From the NCBI GenBank assembly GCA_041650805.1, contig JBAZKM010000003.1:1-64000 (forward strand): DNA of 64,000 nt, written 5' to 3'. Shown one piece after another: positions 8,097-14,811 of the stretch. The DNA is from Candidatus Omnitrophota bacterium (GTDB taxonomy: Bacteria; Omnitrophota; Gorgyraeia; 2-01-FULL-45-10). The notes below the pieces were generated by a model. That model did not search any database, was not told where the DNA came from, and was given only the letters and a program-made list of their open reading frames with translations. Position numbers and translations under genes: made by a program. How positions within the stretch are numbered: the first letter of the stretch is position 1; every line of letters starts with the position of its first letter.

Positions 8097-9059
8097 ATGA
8101 GATATAGACGTAAATATACAAATAAGTATCTGTCTATAAGCGTCGACACTAACAGCAGCCGTGTTTATAAATTGGTCGACAATTTTCTGGATTTTAAGAA
8201 GAGCCGCGATTCCGGGCCGCGGATAAAGATGGACTTCCGCGTGGATGAGATCAGCGATAAGCGCCCGGATGTAAACGACGGCCCGATCCACAGAAGCAGG
8301 ATCGGGAGGGACGGCGCTCTATTATCTTCGGGGGATAACAGGATAGCGACGGTTGTCATCGATCCCGGGCGAGGTATGGTGAGGGGAACGGTCCTGAATT
8401 TTCAGGAACCTTATAAGGAATACATCCTTGATTTTCTCCTGATGCAACCGTTGCGCCGTATACTGGCTCGCCATAGATTGTTCTTCCTGCACGTCTCCGC
8501 AGTATGTAAGGACGGTGATTGTATACTTATAAGCGGTCCGCAGAATAGCGGCAAGAGCACGCTTGCGTTGACCCTTGCCAGGAACCGGTTCGATCTTTTA
8601 ACGGATGACGACTGTTTTATCAGATCGGCAAAAAGAGGTATCCGGCTGTTCCCTTTTCCCACAAAAATGGGTTTAAACGATGCAGCTGTCAAAAGGTATC
8701 CGGAACTGCATAAATATGCTTTAAAAGATTACCGTTACGGCGGGAAGCGTCGTCTCTCCCTGGGCTCCTTTTATCCCAAGGCCGATAGAACGGAAGATTA
8801 CAGGTGTAAGATGGTGATATTCCCGAAATATAAGGCGCATGCGGAGACCGCCATAAAAAAGATTCCCGGGAAAGGGGCGCTGGACAGATTATTTTATAAT
8901 GACCTGACAAGCTATACTAGGGCCGATATAGAGAATATGTTCTGGGCTCTATACAATATTACTCAGGATGCCGGCTATTTTGAGCTTACATACAACGATG
9001 CCGGATTGGATAAGATCCCGGGGATAGTCCATAAGGCGTTTATGAAAGTCCCAAGATAA
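8097..9059 (+). CDS. HPr kinase-like protein (HprK-related, peptide cluster type)
   Basis: The 320-residue protein has the HPr-kinase C-terminal fold signature: LHVSAV with His132 before the P-loop, Walker A GPQNSGKST at residues 147-155, and LLTDDDC near residue 170. The N-terminal 110 residues are specific to this protein. HPr kinase relatives in peptide clusters are known to phosphorylate a serine at the C-terminus of lasso peptides such as paeninodin. The precursor-like peptide at 2876 ends in VVSL, which would suit such an activity. It is not the true HprK of the PTS, since it lacks that enzyme's N-terminal domain and is 1.9 kb upstream of ptsN. Confidence 0.82.
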   Translation: MRYRRKYTNKYLSISVDTNSSRVYKLVDNFLDFKKSRDSGPRIKMDFRVDEISDKRPDVNDGPIHRSRIGRDGALLSSGDNRIATVVIDPGRGMVRGTVLNFQEPYKEYILDFLLMQPLRRILARHRLFFLHVSAVCKDGDCILISGPQNSGKSTLALTLARNRFDLLTDDDCFIRSAKRGIRLFPFPTKMGLNDAAVKRYPELHKYALKDYRYGGKRRLSLGSFYPKADRTEDYRCKMVIFPKYKAHAETAIKKIPGKGALDRLFYNDLTSYTRADIENMFWALYNITQDAGYFELTYNDAGLDKIPGIVHKAFMKVPR

Positions 9060-9070
9060 GCCAGCGTGTC

Positions 9071-9526
9071 TCAGGGCGATATAAGTGTCCTTTTTATAAA
9101 ACGCAATATTTTGACGGTATAGGCCTCGAGCATAGAGACTGCCCCAAGGATATGATTCGTAATCCGCCATACGATATTGTCTAAATGCATCTCTTTACCG
9201 CATCTCCTTACGGCGATCGCCTTGCCTATAAGCCGTTCTGACAGCAAAGGCATGTCTATATACGGCAGGTTATCCCCTTTGGTTATGAAGAAAGGGCCGT
9301 ATCTGTATAGAAATCTATGTATATAGAGATGGCTGCTGAGCTTGCATATTACCAGATCTCCAAGAGACAGATCCTTTAGCACCAGTTTGCTGGTTACGAT
9401 CTGGTCTCCGACCCGTAAGAACGGCCTCATACTATAATTGCTGGAGACCTCAAATATAAAAGTTTTATCAGACTCTATATGATCCTTAAGCAACGACAAC
9501 GCTACAGCATTTATATGTTCGCTCAT
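9071..9526 (-). CDS. S24/S26-like signal-peptidase-type serine protease
   Basis: The 151-residue protein resembles the Ser-His signal peptidase type (SipW/Sec11 branch of S26): SNYSMRPF with Ser32, GDQIV after it, LYIHRF with His70 and ITKGDNLPYID with Asp85. No N-terminal membrane anchor is visible, and only a weak hydrophobic stretch lies near the C-terminus. Comparable peptidases sit in clusters with PqqD and HPr-kinase-like genes. Here it could remove the leader of the 44-residue peptide, since no transglutaminase-like lasso protease is present. It converges with the HPr-kinase-like gene and has its own promoter at 9549-9578. No Shine-Dalgarno sequence is seen. Confidence 0.75.
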   Translation of the reverse strand: MSEHINAVALSLLKDHIESDKTFIFEVSSNYSMRPFLRVGDQIVTSKLVLKDLSLGDLVICKLSSHLYIHRFLYRYGPFFITKGDNLPYIDMPLLSERLIGKAIAVRRCGKEMHLDNIVWRITNHILGAVSMLEAYTVKILRFIKRTLISP

Positions 9527-9548
9527 ATGGTATATATCGGTCTTTTGG

Positions 9549-9578
9549 ATTATACTTCTTTCCCTTCATTTGCGTCAA
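9549..9578 (-). promoter_or_regulatory. Promoter of the S26-like peptidase gene
   Basis: On the minus strand TTGACG (9578-9573) and TATAAT (9554-9549) are separated by 18 bp. The predicted start of transcription lies about 15 bp before the ATG at 9526, leaving a very short leader. Confidence 0.6.
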
Positions 9579-9612
9579 CCATTTCTTTAGCCGAGGTTAA
9601 ATATTTTTGTAA

Positions 9613-9641
9613 TTGAACGGATAAAAGTACTAGGGTATAAT
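9613..9641 (+). promoter_or_regulatory. Promoter of the tRNA-Arg gene
   Basis: TTGAAC (9613-9618) and a perfect TATAAT (9636-9641) are 17 bp apart. The tRNA-Arg gene begins 28 bp downstream of the -10 box. Confidence 0.75.
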
Positions 9642-9669
9642 TAACCCGGTAAAGACGTGCAAGTTCTGC

Positions 9670-9746
9670 GCGCCTGTAGCTCAAACGGATAGAGTGGCTG
9701 GCTTCGAACCAGTAGGCTGGGTGTTCGATTCACCCCAGGCGCGCCA
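9670..9746 (+). tRNA. tRNA-Arg (anticodon TCG)
   Basis: The acceptor arms GCGCCTG (9670-9676) and CAGGCGC (9736-9742) pair fully. The anticodon loop is CTTCGAA with TCG at 9704-9706, and the T-loop reads TTCGATT. The CCA end is encoded. A hairpin with arms GAATTTGC/GCAAATTC begins 3 bp after the CCA. Confidence 0.96.
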
Positions 9747-9748
9747 TA

Positions 9749-9780
9749 GAATTTGCTGTAGCTTTCCGATAGGCAAATTC
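9749..9780 (+). repeat. Hairpin directly behind tRNA-Arg
   Basis: The 8-bp arms GAATTTGC (9749-9756) and GCAAATTC (9773-9780) enclose a 16-nt loop. A closely similar hairpin with arms AGATTTGC/GCAAATCT follows tRNA-Lys at 10489-10519. No T-run follows, so it is more likely a processing or stability element than a terminator. Confidence 0.55.
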
Positions 9781-9792
9781 ATACCGAAGCCT

Positions 9793-9823
9793 GCTCTGAA
9801 AATTTCTTCGAAATTTTCAGAGC
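9793..9823 (+). repeat. Perfect 13-bp hairpin between tRNA-Arg and tRNA-Leu
   Basis: The arms GCTCTGAAAATTT (9793-9805) and its exact complement (9811-9823) flank the loop CTTCG. It belongs to a set of A/T-cored perfect hairpins that fill the tRNA spacers and the 22.35-23.0 kb region. No T-run follows. Confidence 0.7.
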
Positions 9824-9897
9824 GTTTAGGCGAGGGATATAGAGCATCAGTAAGGTTACCGGCTATAACGCGTTGGTCGCAGCGAGGCCGAAGCGAC

Positions 9898-9982
9898 GCG
9901 GGCGTGGTGGAATTGGCAGACACGCATGGCTTAGGACCATGTGGGGCAACCCTTGGGGGTTCAAATCCCTCCGCCCGCACCA
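9898..9982 (+). tRNA. tRNA-Leu (anticodon TAG)
   Basis: The acceptor arms GCGGGCG (9898-9904) and CGCCCGC (9972-9978) pair fully. The anticodon stem CATGG/CCATG holds the loop CTTAGGA with anticodon TAG. A long variable arm (GTGGGGCAACCCTTG) marks a class II tRNA. The CCA is encoded. Confidence 0.96.
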
Positions 9983-10025
9983 TCGCTATTTTTTATAGAT
10001 CCGGTTTGAATGGCGAAGTAGAATA

Positions 10026-10054
10026 TTGCATTTTCTTCTTCCTTTTGCTATAAT
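10026..10054 (+). promoter_or_regulatory. Strong promoter facing a non-coding stretch
   Basis: TTGCAT (10026-10031) and TATAAT (10049-10054) are 17 bp apart. The next known gene downstream is tRNA-Lys, 357 bp away. The promoter may therefore drive a long tRNA precursor or a small RNA encoded within 10060-10400. Confidence 0.55.
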
Positions 10055-10170
10055 TAAAGTCCTTATTTCCCCGAATTAGAGGGAAGGGGCGCAGAGCGTC
10101 CCCCAAAACATATCTATAACTTGTGAAGGGAGGGGAACAGCATCTCTGTTGTTTGACAGTATAAGCGACG

Positions 10171-10199
10171 GCCGCGTAGCTTCCGTCTTCGCATTCAAC
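10171..10199 (+). repeat. Short direct repeat in tRNA spacer, copy 1
   Basis: CGCGTAGCTTCCG followed by CTTCGCATTCAAC recurs at 10322-10348 with one mismatch. The second copy is preceded by GCCCGCGTAGCT (10319-10330), identical to the first 12 bases of tRNA-Lys at 10411. The repeat may therefore derive from tRNA 5' ends. Confidence 0.6.
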
Positions 10200-10318
10200 C
10201 AGAGATATGCATGATGCTTCGGCGGATTTCGGGCATGTATTGCGTATAGTCGGGTTTAGCCCTCAACAATTTTTGTGCTAATCGGCTCTTTGATGCGATT
10301 CAGGGGAGTTATTCAGTG

Positions 10319-10348
10319 GCCCGCGTAGCTTCCGCCTTCGCATTCAAC
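10319..10348 (+). repeat. Short direct repeat in tRNA spacer, copy 2
   Basis: This copy matches 10173-10199 with one mismatch and begins with the 12 bases that also open the tRNA-Lys gene 80 bp downstream. Confidence 0.6.
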
Positions 10349-10410
10349 GCGTAATCGGCAGAATGCTTCGGCGAGATTTCGCTTGCAGGGCTAAGGAGTT
10401 TATAGACAGC

Positions 10411-10486
10411 GCCCGCGTAGCTCAATTGGCAGAGCAGGACACTCTTAATGTCAAGGTTCCAAGTTCGATTCTTGGCGCGGGCACCA
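10411..10486 (+). tRNA. tRNA-Lys (anticodon CTT)
   Basis: The acceptor arms GCCCGCG (10411-10417) and CGCGGGC (10476-10482) pair fully. The anticodon stem GGACA/TGTC region encloses the loop with CTT. The T-loop is TTCGATT and the CCA is encoded. A hairpin and then a strong terminator follow. Confidence 0.96.
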
Positions 10487-10519
10487 TTAGATTTGCATGC
10501 TATTACGGGTGGCAAATCT

Positions 10520-10593
10520 ATTCCCGCACATATTGCAAAAATATCGAAGAGATTTTTGCAATGCTTATGTGCGGGAATATAAATAAGATTTTT
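10520..10593 (+). terminator. Long hairpin with T-run behind tRNA-Lys
   Basis: The arms ATTCCCGCACATA and TATGTGCGGGAAT (10520-10532 and 10566-10578) enclose a second perfect stem TTGCAAAAAT/ATTTTTGCAA. A run of T follows at 10588-10595. This should end the tRNA-Lys transcript. Confidence 0.75.
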
Positions 10594-10595
10594 TT

Positions 10596-10717
10596 AATTT
10601 CAGGAGAAATTTACAGTACGGTTTTTCCTTAGAGCACTCTTTCAAATTATGAATTTTCAGAGAAAATTCATAATTTATTGTTTCGCTCTAAGGACGTAAA
10701 TTTCAGGAGAAATTTAC
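10596..10717 (+). repeat. Composite hairpin element upstream of tRNA-Gly
   Basis: Two identical 21-bp hairpins (AATTTC-AGGA-GAAATT followed by TACAG, at 10596-10616 and 10699-10719) flank an outer pair CCTTAGAGC/GCTCTAAGG (10627-10635 and 10685-10693). That pair encloses a perfect 15-bp stem at 10644-10676 with an AGA loop. The element ends directly at the tRNA-Gly gene and has no coding potential. Confidence 0.7.
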
Positions 10718-10719
10718 AG

Positions 10720-10794
10720 GCGGCGGTAATTCAGTGGTAGAATGCCAGCTTGCCAAGCTGGATGTCGTGGGTTCGAAACCCATCCGCCGCTCCA
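10720..10794 (+). tRNA. tRNA-Gly (anticodon GCC)
   Basis: The acceptor arms GCGGCGG (10720-10726) and CCGCCGC (10784-10790) pair fully. The anticodon loop reads TTGCCAA with GCC. The T-arm is GTGGGTTCGAAACCCAT and the CCA is encoded. It begins within the end of the composite hairpin element. Confidence 0.96.
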
Positions 10795-10796
10795 TC

Positions 10797-10834
10797 CTAC
10801 TTCGCTCAAAGCTTTTCAGCTTTGAGCTTCGTAG
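10797..10834 (+). repeat. Hairpin behind tRNA-Gly
   Basis: A 10-bp perfect stem GCTCAAAGCT/AGCTTTGAGC (10804-10813 and 10818-10827) has a TTTC loop and outer CTAC/GTAG pairs. Between here and ptsN (10968) there is also a GTCGC-TTTC-GCGAC hairpin at 10915-10928. I see no gene in 10835-10967. Confidence 0.6.
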
Positions 10835-10967
10835 AGATTAAGGATAGGAGGCAAAATTTTCACAGGGGAATGTTTCCCCCCCCTTCTCTTAAGATCTTTA
10901 CCCCTTTACATAGGTGTCGCTTTCGCGACCTTGTATCTAGACAAAACAGCAAGGAGGCGTTATTTCT

Positions 10968-11432
10968 ATGAAGATCATGGAGTTTTTGAACAAAAAGGCC
11001 ATTGCTACGAACCTCAAGGCGGCCGACAAGGAAGGCGTGATACGCGAACTTGTCGACCTCCTTTCGAAGGCCGGAGAGATCAAAAATAAAGAAGAACTCG
11101 TAAAGGCCCTCCTGGCGCGCGAATCGCTCGGTTCCACCGGCATAGGACAGGGGATAGGCATACCGCATGCCAAGTCACAGAACGTGAAGGAACTGGTAGC
11201 GGCGTTCGGGCTTTCACAGAAGGGTGTCAATTTCGATTCTCTGGACGGAGAGGCGGTATATATATTCTTCCTACTGCTGGCCCCGGAAGAATCCGCGGGA
11301 CCTCACCTAAAGGCGCTCGCCAGAATATCCCGTATGCTCAAGGATAAGTATTTCAGGGAGCTTCTCAGGAAGGCGAAAGATGAAAAAGAGGTGCTCCATA
11401 TCATTCAGGAAGAAGACGCGAAGAAGTACTGA
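10968..11432 (+). CDS. ptsN: PTS IIA-like phosphoacceptor protein (PtsN/EIIA-Ntr type)
   Basis: The 154-residue protein is a single EIIA domain of the fructose/nitrogen class. The phosphorylated histidine is His67 in GIGIPHAKS, and the C-terminal helix pattern is typical. No EIIB or EIIC domain is fused. AAGGAGG at 10954-10960 supports the ATG at 10968. With HPr and enzyme I just downstream and no sugar permease, it most likely acts as a regulatory phosphoacceptor. A tandem AGCTATC repeat lies between its stop and yvcK. Confidence 0.9.
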   Translation: MKIMEFLNKKAIATNLKAADKEGVIRELVDLLSKAGEIKNKEELVKALLARESLGSTGIGQGIGIPHAKSQNVKELVAAFGLSQKGVNFDSLDGEAVYIFFLLLAPEESAGPHLKALARISRMLKDKYFRELLRKAKDEKEVLHIIQEEDAKKY

Positions 11433-11435
11433 TTT

Positions 11436-11498
11436 AGCTATCAGCTATCAGTCATCAGCCGTCAGCTAACAGCGGCTGAAAGCTGAAAAGATGAAAAG
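11436..11498 (+). repeat. Heptamer tandem repeat (AGCTATC)n plus GCTGAAA units
   Basis: Five diverged AGCTATC units follow the ptsN stop, then two GCTGAAA units and two AGATGAAA units that run into the yvcK start. The same heptamer, on one strand or the other, appears at 17809-17823 and 21550-21572. Confidence 0.8.
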
Positions 11499-12740
11499 AT
11501 GAAAATACTTAAGGCGTTCAAGTGGTTATACCCCGGCATGTGGGTAAAACGATGGATCCTTTTGACGGTCTTCGGGATCATCATGATATCCATGGGGTTC
11601 GTCATGGTCATATTGGAGCAGAGTTCGCGGAATAAGACATTCGCCGCAACCGTCATCATATTCGGTATACTATCCGTGATCACCGGTGTAAAGAGGATCA
11701 TAAAATCTTTCGTCACCATCCTGTTGCCCCAGCATATGGACACCCTCGTCGATAAGGTATACCAGAAGCGCATACTGGAGAGGGGGCCGAGGATCGTGGT
11801 GATCGGCGGGGGGACCGGGCTCTCCACTCTTCTGCACGGCCTTAAAGAGTATACGAGCAATATCACCGCCATCGTCACCGTGGCGGATGACGGCGGATCA
11901 TCCGGCCGTCTCAGGGAGGATTTCGACGTGCTGCCGCCCGGCGATATAAGGAACTGCCTCGTCGCCCTGGCCGACGCGGAACCGCTCATGGGCAAACTCT
12001 TCCAGTTCAGGTTCGGCGAAGGCACGGAACTGAGCGGCCACAGCTTCGGCAATCTCTTCATAACGGCTATGTCGAAAGTGGCCGGCAACTTTGACGCGGC
12101 TATAAAGGAATCGAGCAAGGTGCTTGCCATACGGGGGAGCGTCCTCCCTTCCACGCTGGAAAAGGTGACGCTTATGGCAAAGCACGAAGACGGCTCCGAA
12201 ACGGTGGGAGAGAGCCAGATCCCGAAAGCGAAGAGCCCCATCAGGAGGATATTCCTGCGTCCGGTGAACTGCAGGCCGACCGACGAAGCGGTCGAGGCCA
12301 TAAAGAGGGCCGACGCCATAGTGCTGGGTCCGGGAAGCCTCTACACCAGCATAATGCCGAACCTTCTTGTCGGCAAGATCTACCAGGAGATCCTATCCTC
12401 GAAGGCGTTGAAGATGTACGTGTGCAATGTCATGACACAGAAGGGCGAGACCGATGACTACAAGGCGAGCGACCACCTGAAGGCGATCATAGAGCATACG
12501 ACGCCGGGGATCGTCGAATACTGTATCATGAACACGGCAAAGATACCGCCCGAAATACTGAAAAAGTATAAAGATGAAGAGGCTTATCCTGTGGTCCCGG
12601 ATTCCGAGAACCTCAAGAAGATGAAGTGCAAGGTGATCGAAGCCCATATAGTCACCATCAGGGATTATGTCAGGCACGATGCCGTTAAACTGGCAAAGAT
12701 AATAGTGGACCTTGTGACGAGCATCAAGAAAGCGAGATAG
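11499..12740 (+). CDS. yvcK: YvcK/CofD-like gluconeogenesis factor
   Basis: The 413-residue protein has two hydrophobic segments in the first 70 residues, then the YvcK (CofD-like) domain: VVIGGGTGLSTLL, TVADDGGSSGRLR, LPPGDIRNCL and LGPGSLYTSI. Family members are required for growth on gluconeogenic carbon sources and bind UDP-sugars. The N-terminal membrane part is present in some but not all members. It sits between ptsN and ptsH, a setting that fits carbon-status signalling. The ATG at 11499 follows a tandem-repeat stretch; an ATG at 11491 is out of frame. Confidence 0.9.
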   Translation: MKILKAFKWLYPGMWVKRWILLTVFGIIMISMGFVMVILEQSSRNKTFAATVIIFGILSVITGVKRIIKSFVTILLPQHMDTLVDKVYQKRILERGPRIVVIGGGTGLSTLLHGLKEYTSNITAIVTVADDGGSSGRLREDFDVLPPGDIRNCLVALADAEPLMGKLFQFRFGEGTELSGHSFGNLFITAMSKVAGNFDAAIKESSKVLAIRGSVLPSTLEKVTLMAKHEDGSETVGESQIPKAKSPIRRIFLRPVNCRPTDEAVEAIKRADAIVLGPGSLYTSIMPNLLVGKIYQEILSSKALKMYVCNVMTQKGETDDYKASDHLKAIIEHTTPGIVEYCIMNTAKIPPEILKKYKDEEAYPVVPDSENLKKMKCKVIEAHIVTIRDYVRHDAVKLAKIIVDLVTSIKKAR

Positions 12741-12748
12741 GGACCGGG

Positions 12749-13024
12749 ATGACGGTAGAGAAGACGATCGTTATAAGAAATAAACAGGGCCTGCACGCCA
12801 GGCCGGCGGCCCTCTTTGTCCAGATAGCGAACAAATTCGACAGCGATATCACGGTCACGAAAGGCAAGGATAAAGTGAACGGGAAATCGATCATGGGCAT
12901 AATGATGCTTGAGGCGGGGAGGGGCTCAAAGGTGACTATCGTCGCCACGGGCGACGACGCCGAACAGGCGATCACGGAGCTTGAGAACCTGCTCTTGAGC
13001 GATATGGAGGATTCGATACTTTGA
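12749..13024 (+). CDS. ptsH: Phosphocarrier protein HPr
   Basis: The 91-residue protein carries the active-site histidine His16 in GLHARPA and the regulatory serine Ser47 in GKSIMGIM. It passes phosphate from enzyme I to EIIA proteins. It starts 8 bp after yvcK, and its stop overlaps the TTG start of ptsI. The intact serine site means it could also be a target of an HPr kinase. Confidence 0.95.
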   Translation: MTVEKTIVIRNKQGLHARPAALFVQIANKFDSDITVTKGKDKVNGKSIMGIMMLEAGRGSKVTIVATGDDAEQAITELENLLLSDMEDSIL

Positions 13025-14811
13025 AGGAGAGCGAAAAGGTGAAGGATAAAGAACTGATCCTGAAAGGTATCCCGGCATCTCCGGGCGTTACCATAGGAAA
13101 GGTCTTTCTTTTCGGCAGGGAGCAGTATTCGATACCCAGGCGCATAATAAATGAAGAGCAGATACAGAATGAGATAAAACGTTTCAAGGATGCGCTCATC
13201 CAGACTAAGCAGGAGATACTCGAGATAAAGAAAAGGATATCGGACGATATAGGCACGGAACACGGCCAGATATTCAGCGCCCATCTTCTCGTCATAGAAG
13301 ACAGCATGCTAATAGAGGAGGTCATAGCAAAGCTTAAAAAAGACAGGCACTCCATAGAATACATCTTCCAGGATGTCCTCAAGAGATATATCAAGGTATT
13401 TTCCGAGATGGATGACGAGTACCTGAAAGAACGTATAAGCGATATAAACGATGTCGGCAGGCGTATACTCAGGAACCTTATAGGCGCCAAGGAAGACGCG
13501 CTCACGAATGTCAAAGAAAAGGTCGTGGTCGTCGCGTACGACCTGTCTCCTTCCGATACCGCGACCATGCACAAGACGAACGTGATAGGGTTCGCCACCG
13601 ATATCGGCGGCCGGACGTCCCACACGGCCATAATGGCCAAGTCCCTTGAAATACCGGCAGTGGTCGGGCTGGAGGTGGTCACAAAGAAGGTAGGGAACGG
13701 TAATCCGATAATCGTAGACGGGACGCACGGCGTGGTCGTCATAAATCCTTCGCCGAAGACGCTTAAAAAGTATGAGCAGGAAAGGCAGAGATATATAGCG
13801 TTCGAGCACCGCCTCCAGGAACTGAAAGACCTGCCTTGCGTCACGCTTGACGGGAAGAAGATAGACCTCGCGGCAAACATAGAGGTGCCGGAAGACGTCG
13901 TGTCGGTCCTTGCCCACGGCGCCCAGGGCATAGGACTCTACAGGACAGAATATTTCTATATGAACAGAAAGGACCTGCCGAAAGAAGATGAGCAGTTCAA
14001 GGCGTATTCGGCGGTCGCGCGTAAGATAAAACCGCAGCCCATAGTCGTCAGGACGCTTGACCTGGGAGGGGACAAATTCCTTTCGCAATTCGAAGTGCCG
14101 CATGAGATGAACCCGTTCCTGGGCTGGCGCGCCATAAGGTTCTGCCTGGCGAGACCCGATATCTTCAAGGTGCAGCTCAGGGCCATCCTGCGCGCATCCG
14201 TATACGGGAATCTGAAGGTCATGTACCCGATGATCTCCGGCCTCGATGAGCTAAGGCAGGCGAACGCGCTGCTCGAAGAAGCGAAGAGGTCCCTGAAGAA
14301 GGAGTCGATACCGTTCAATGAAGATATAGAGGTCGGCGCCATGATAGAGGTCCCTTCAGCCGCCCTGGTAAGCCACATACTGGCCAAGGAAGTCGATTTC
14401 TTCTCTATAGGCACCAACGATCTTATCCAGTATGCCCTTGCCGTAGACAGGGTTAACGAGAAGATCGCTTACCTTTATGAACCGGCGCACCCGGCCGTGT
14501 TGATGCTCATAAAGAGCATAATAGACAACGGCCATAAGGCCGGCGTCTGGGTGGGCATGTGCGGAGAGATGGCGGGATATATAAACATGACCCTTATACT
14601 CCTCGGGCTCGGCCTGGACGAATTCAGCACCTCGCCTATAAATATCCCGGAGATAAAACAGATAATACGTTCCGTGAGCATGGAGCAGGCAAAAAAAATA
14701 GCGGAAGAGGCGCTCACGCTCTCCACGGGAAAAGAGGTCGAGAAGTTCGCGAAGAGGAAGCTCAGGGAGATACTGCCGGATATGGCTATAGGTATGGAGG
14801 ACGAAGAATAG
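13021..14811 (+). CDS. ptsI: Phosphoenolpyruvate-protein phosphotransferase (enzyme I)
   Basis: The 596-residue protein takes phosphate from PEP and gives it to HPr. Domains in order are the N-terminal HPr-binding helical part, the phosphohistidine domain with GGRTSHTAIMA (His201), and the C-terminal PEP-binding barrel with GIGLYRTEYFYMNR, the ...GANDLIQY-like GTNDLIQYALAVDR and the VGMCGEMAG active-site cysteine region. It starts with TTG overlapping the ptsH stop and ends 1 bp before the next gene. The length is slightly above the usual 570-575. Confidence 0.95.
   Translation: MKESEKVKDKELILKGIPASPGVTIGKVFLFGREQYSIPRRIINEEQIQNEIKRFKDALIQTKQEILEIKKRISDDIGTEHGQIFSAHLLVIEDSMLIEEVIAKLKKDRHSIEYIFQDVLKRYIKVFSEMDDEYLKERISDINDVGRRILRNLIGAKEDALTNVKEKVVVVAYDLSPSDTATMHKTNVIGFATDIGGRTSHTAIMAKSLEIPAVVGLEVVTKKVGNGNPIIVDGTHGVVVINPSPKTLKKYEQERQRYIAFEHRLQELKDLPCVTLDGKKIDLAANIEVPEDVVSVLAHGAQGIGLYRTEYFYMNRKDLPKEDEQFKAYSAVARKIKPQPIVVRTLDLGGDKFLSQFEVPHEMNPFLGWRAIRFCLARPDIFKVQLRAILRASVYGNLKVMYPMISGLDELRQANALLEEAKRSLKKESIPFNEDIEVGAMIEVPSAALVSHILAKEVDFFSIGTNDLIQYALAVDRVNEKIAYLYEPAHPAVLMLIKSIIDNGHKAGVWVGMCGEMAGYINMTLILLGLGLDEFSTSPINIPEIKQIIRSVSMEQAKKIAEEALTLSTGKEVEKFAKRKLREILPDMAIGMEDEE

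Larger units (their letters stand above)
10055..10410 (+). other. Non-coding interval between tRNA-Leu and tRNA-Lys; possible small RNA
   Basis: No credible protein gene is present. The interval follows the promoter at 10026-10054. It contains two copies of a 27-bp sequence (10173-10199 and 10322-10348), each followed after about 15-20 bp by a GATGCTTCGGCG or GAATGCTTCGGCG tract. I could not match it to RNase P RNA, tmRNA, SRP RNA or 6S RNA. The upstream part is rich in G/C pairs (CCCC...GGGAAGGGG near 10071-10089). Confidence 0.4.

Noticed and set aside
2876..9526. Lasso-peptide cluster
   Set aside because: The leader motif fits, but there is no asparagine-synthetase-like cyclase or transglutaminase-like protease, and the core has no Asp or Glu for the macrolactam ring.
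9694..10053. Open frame running through tRNA-Arg and tRNA-Leu
   Set aside because: It lies over two clear tRNA genes.
10055..10410. RNase P RNA, tmRNA, SRP RNA or 6S RNA in the tRNA spacer
   Set aside because: None of the conserved core motifs of these RNAs could be found on either strand.
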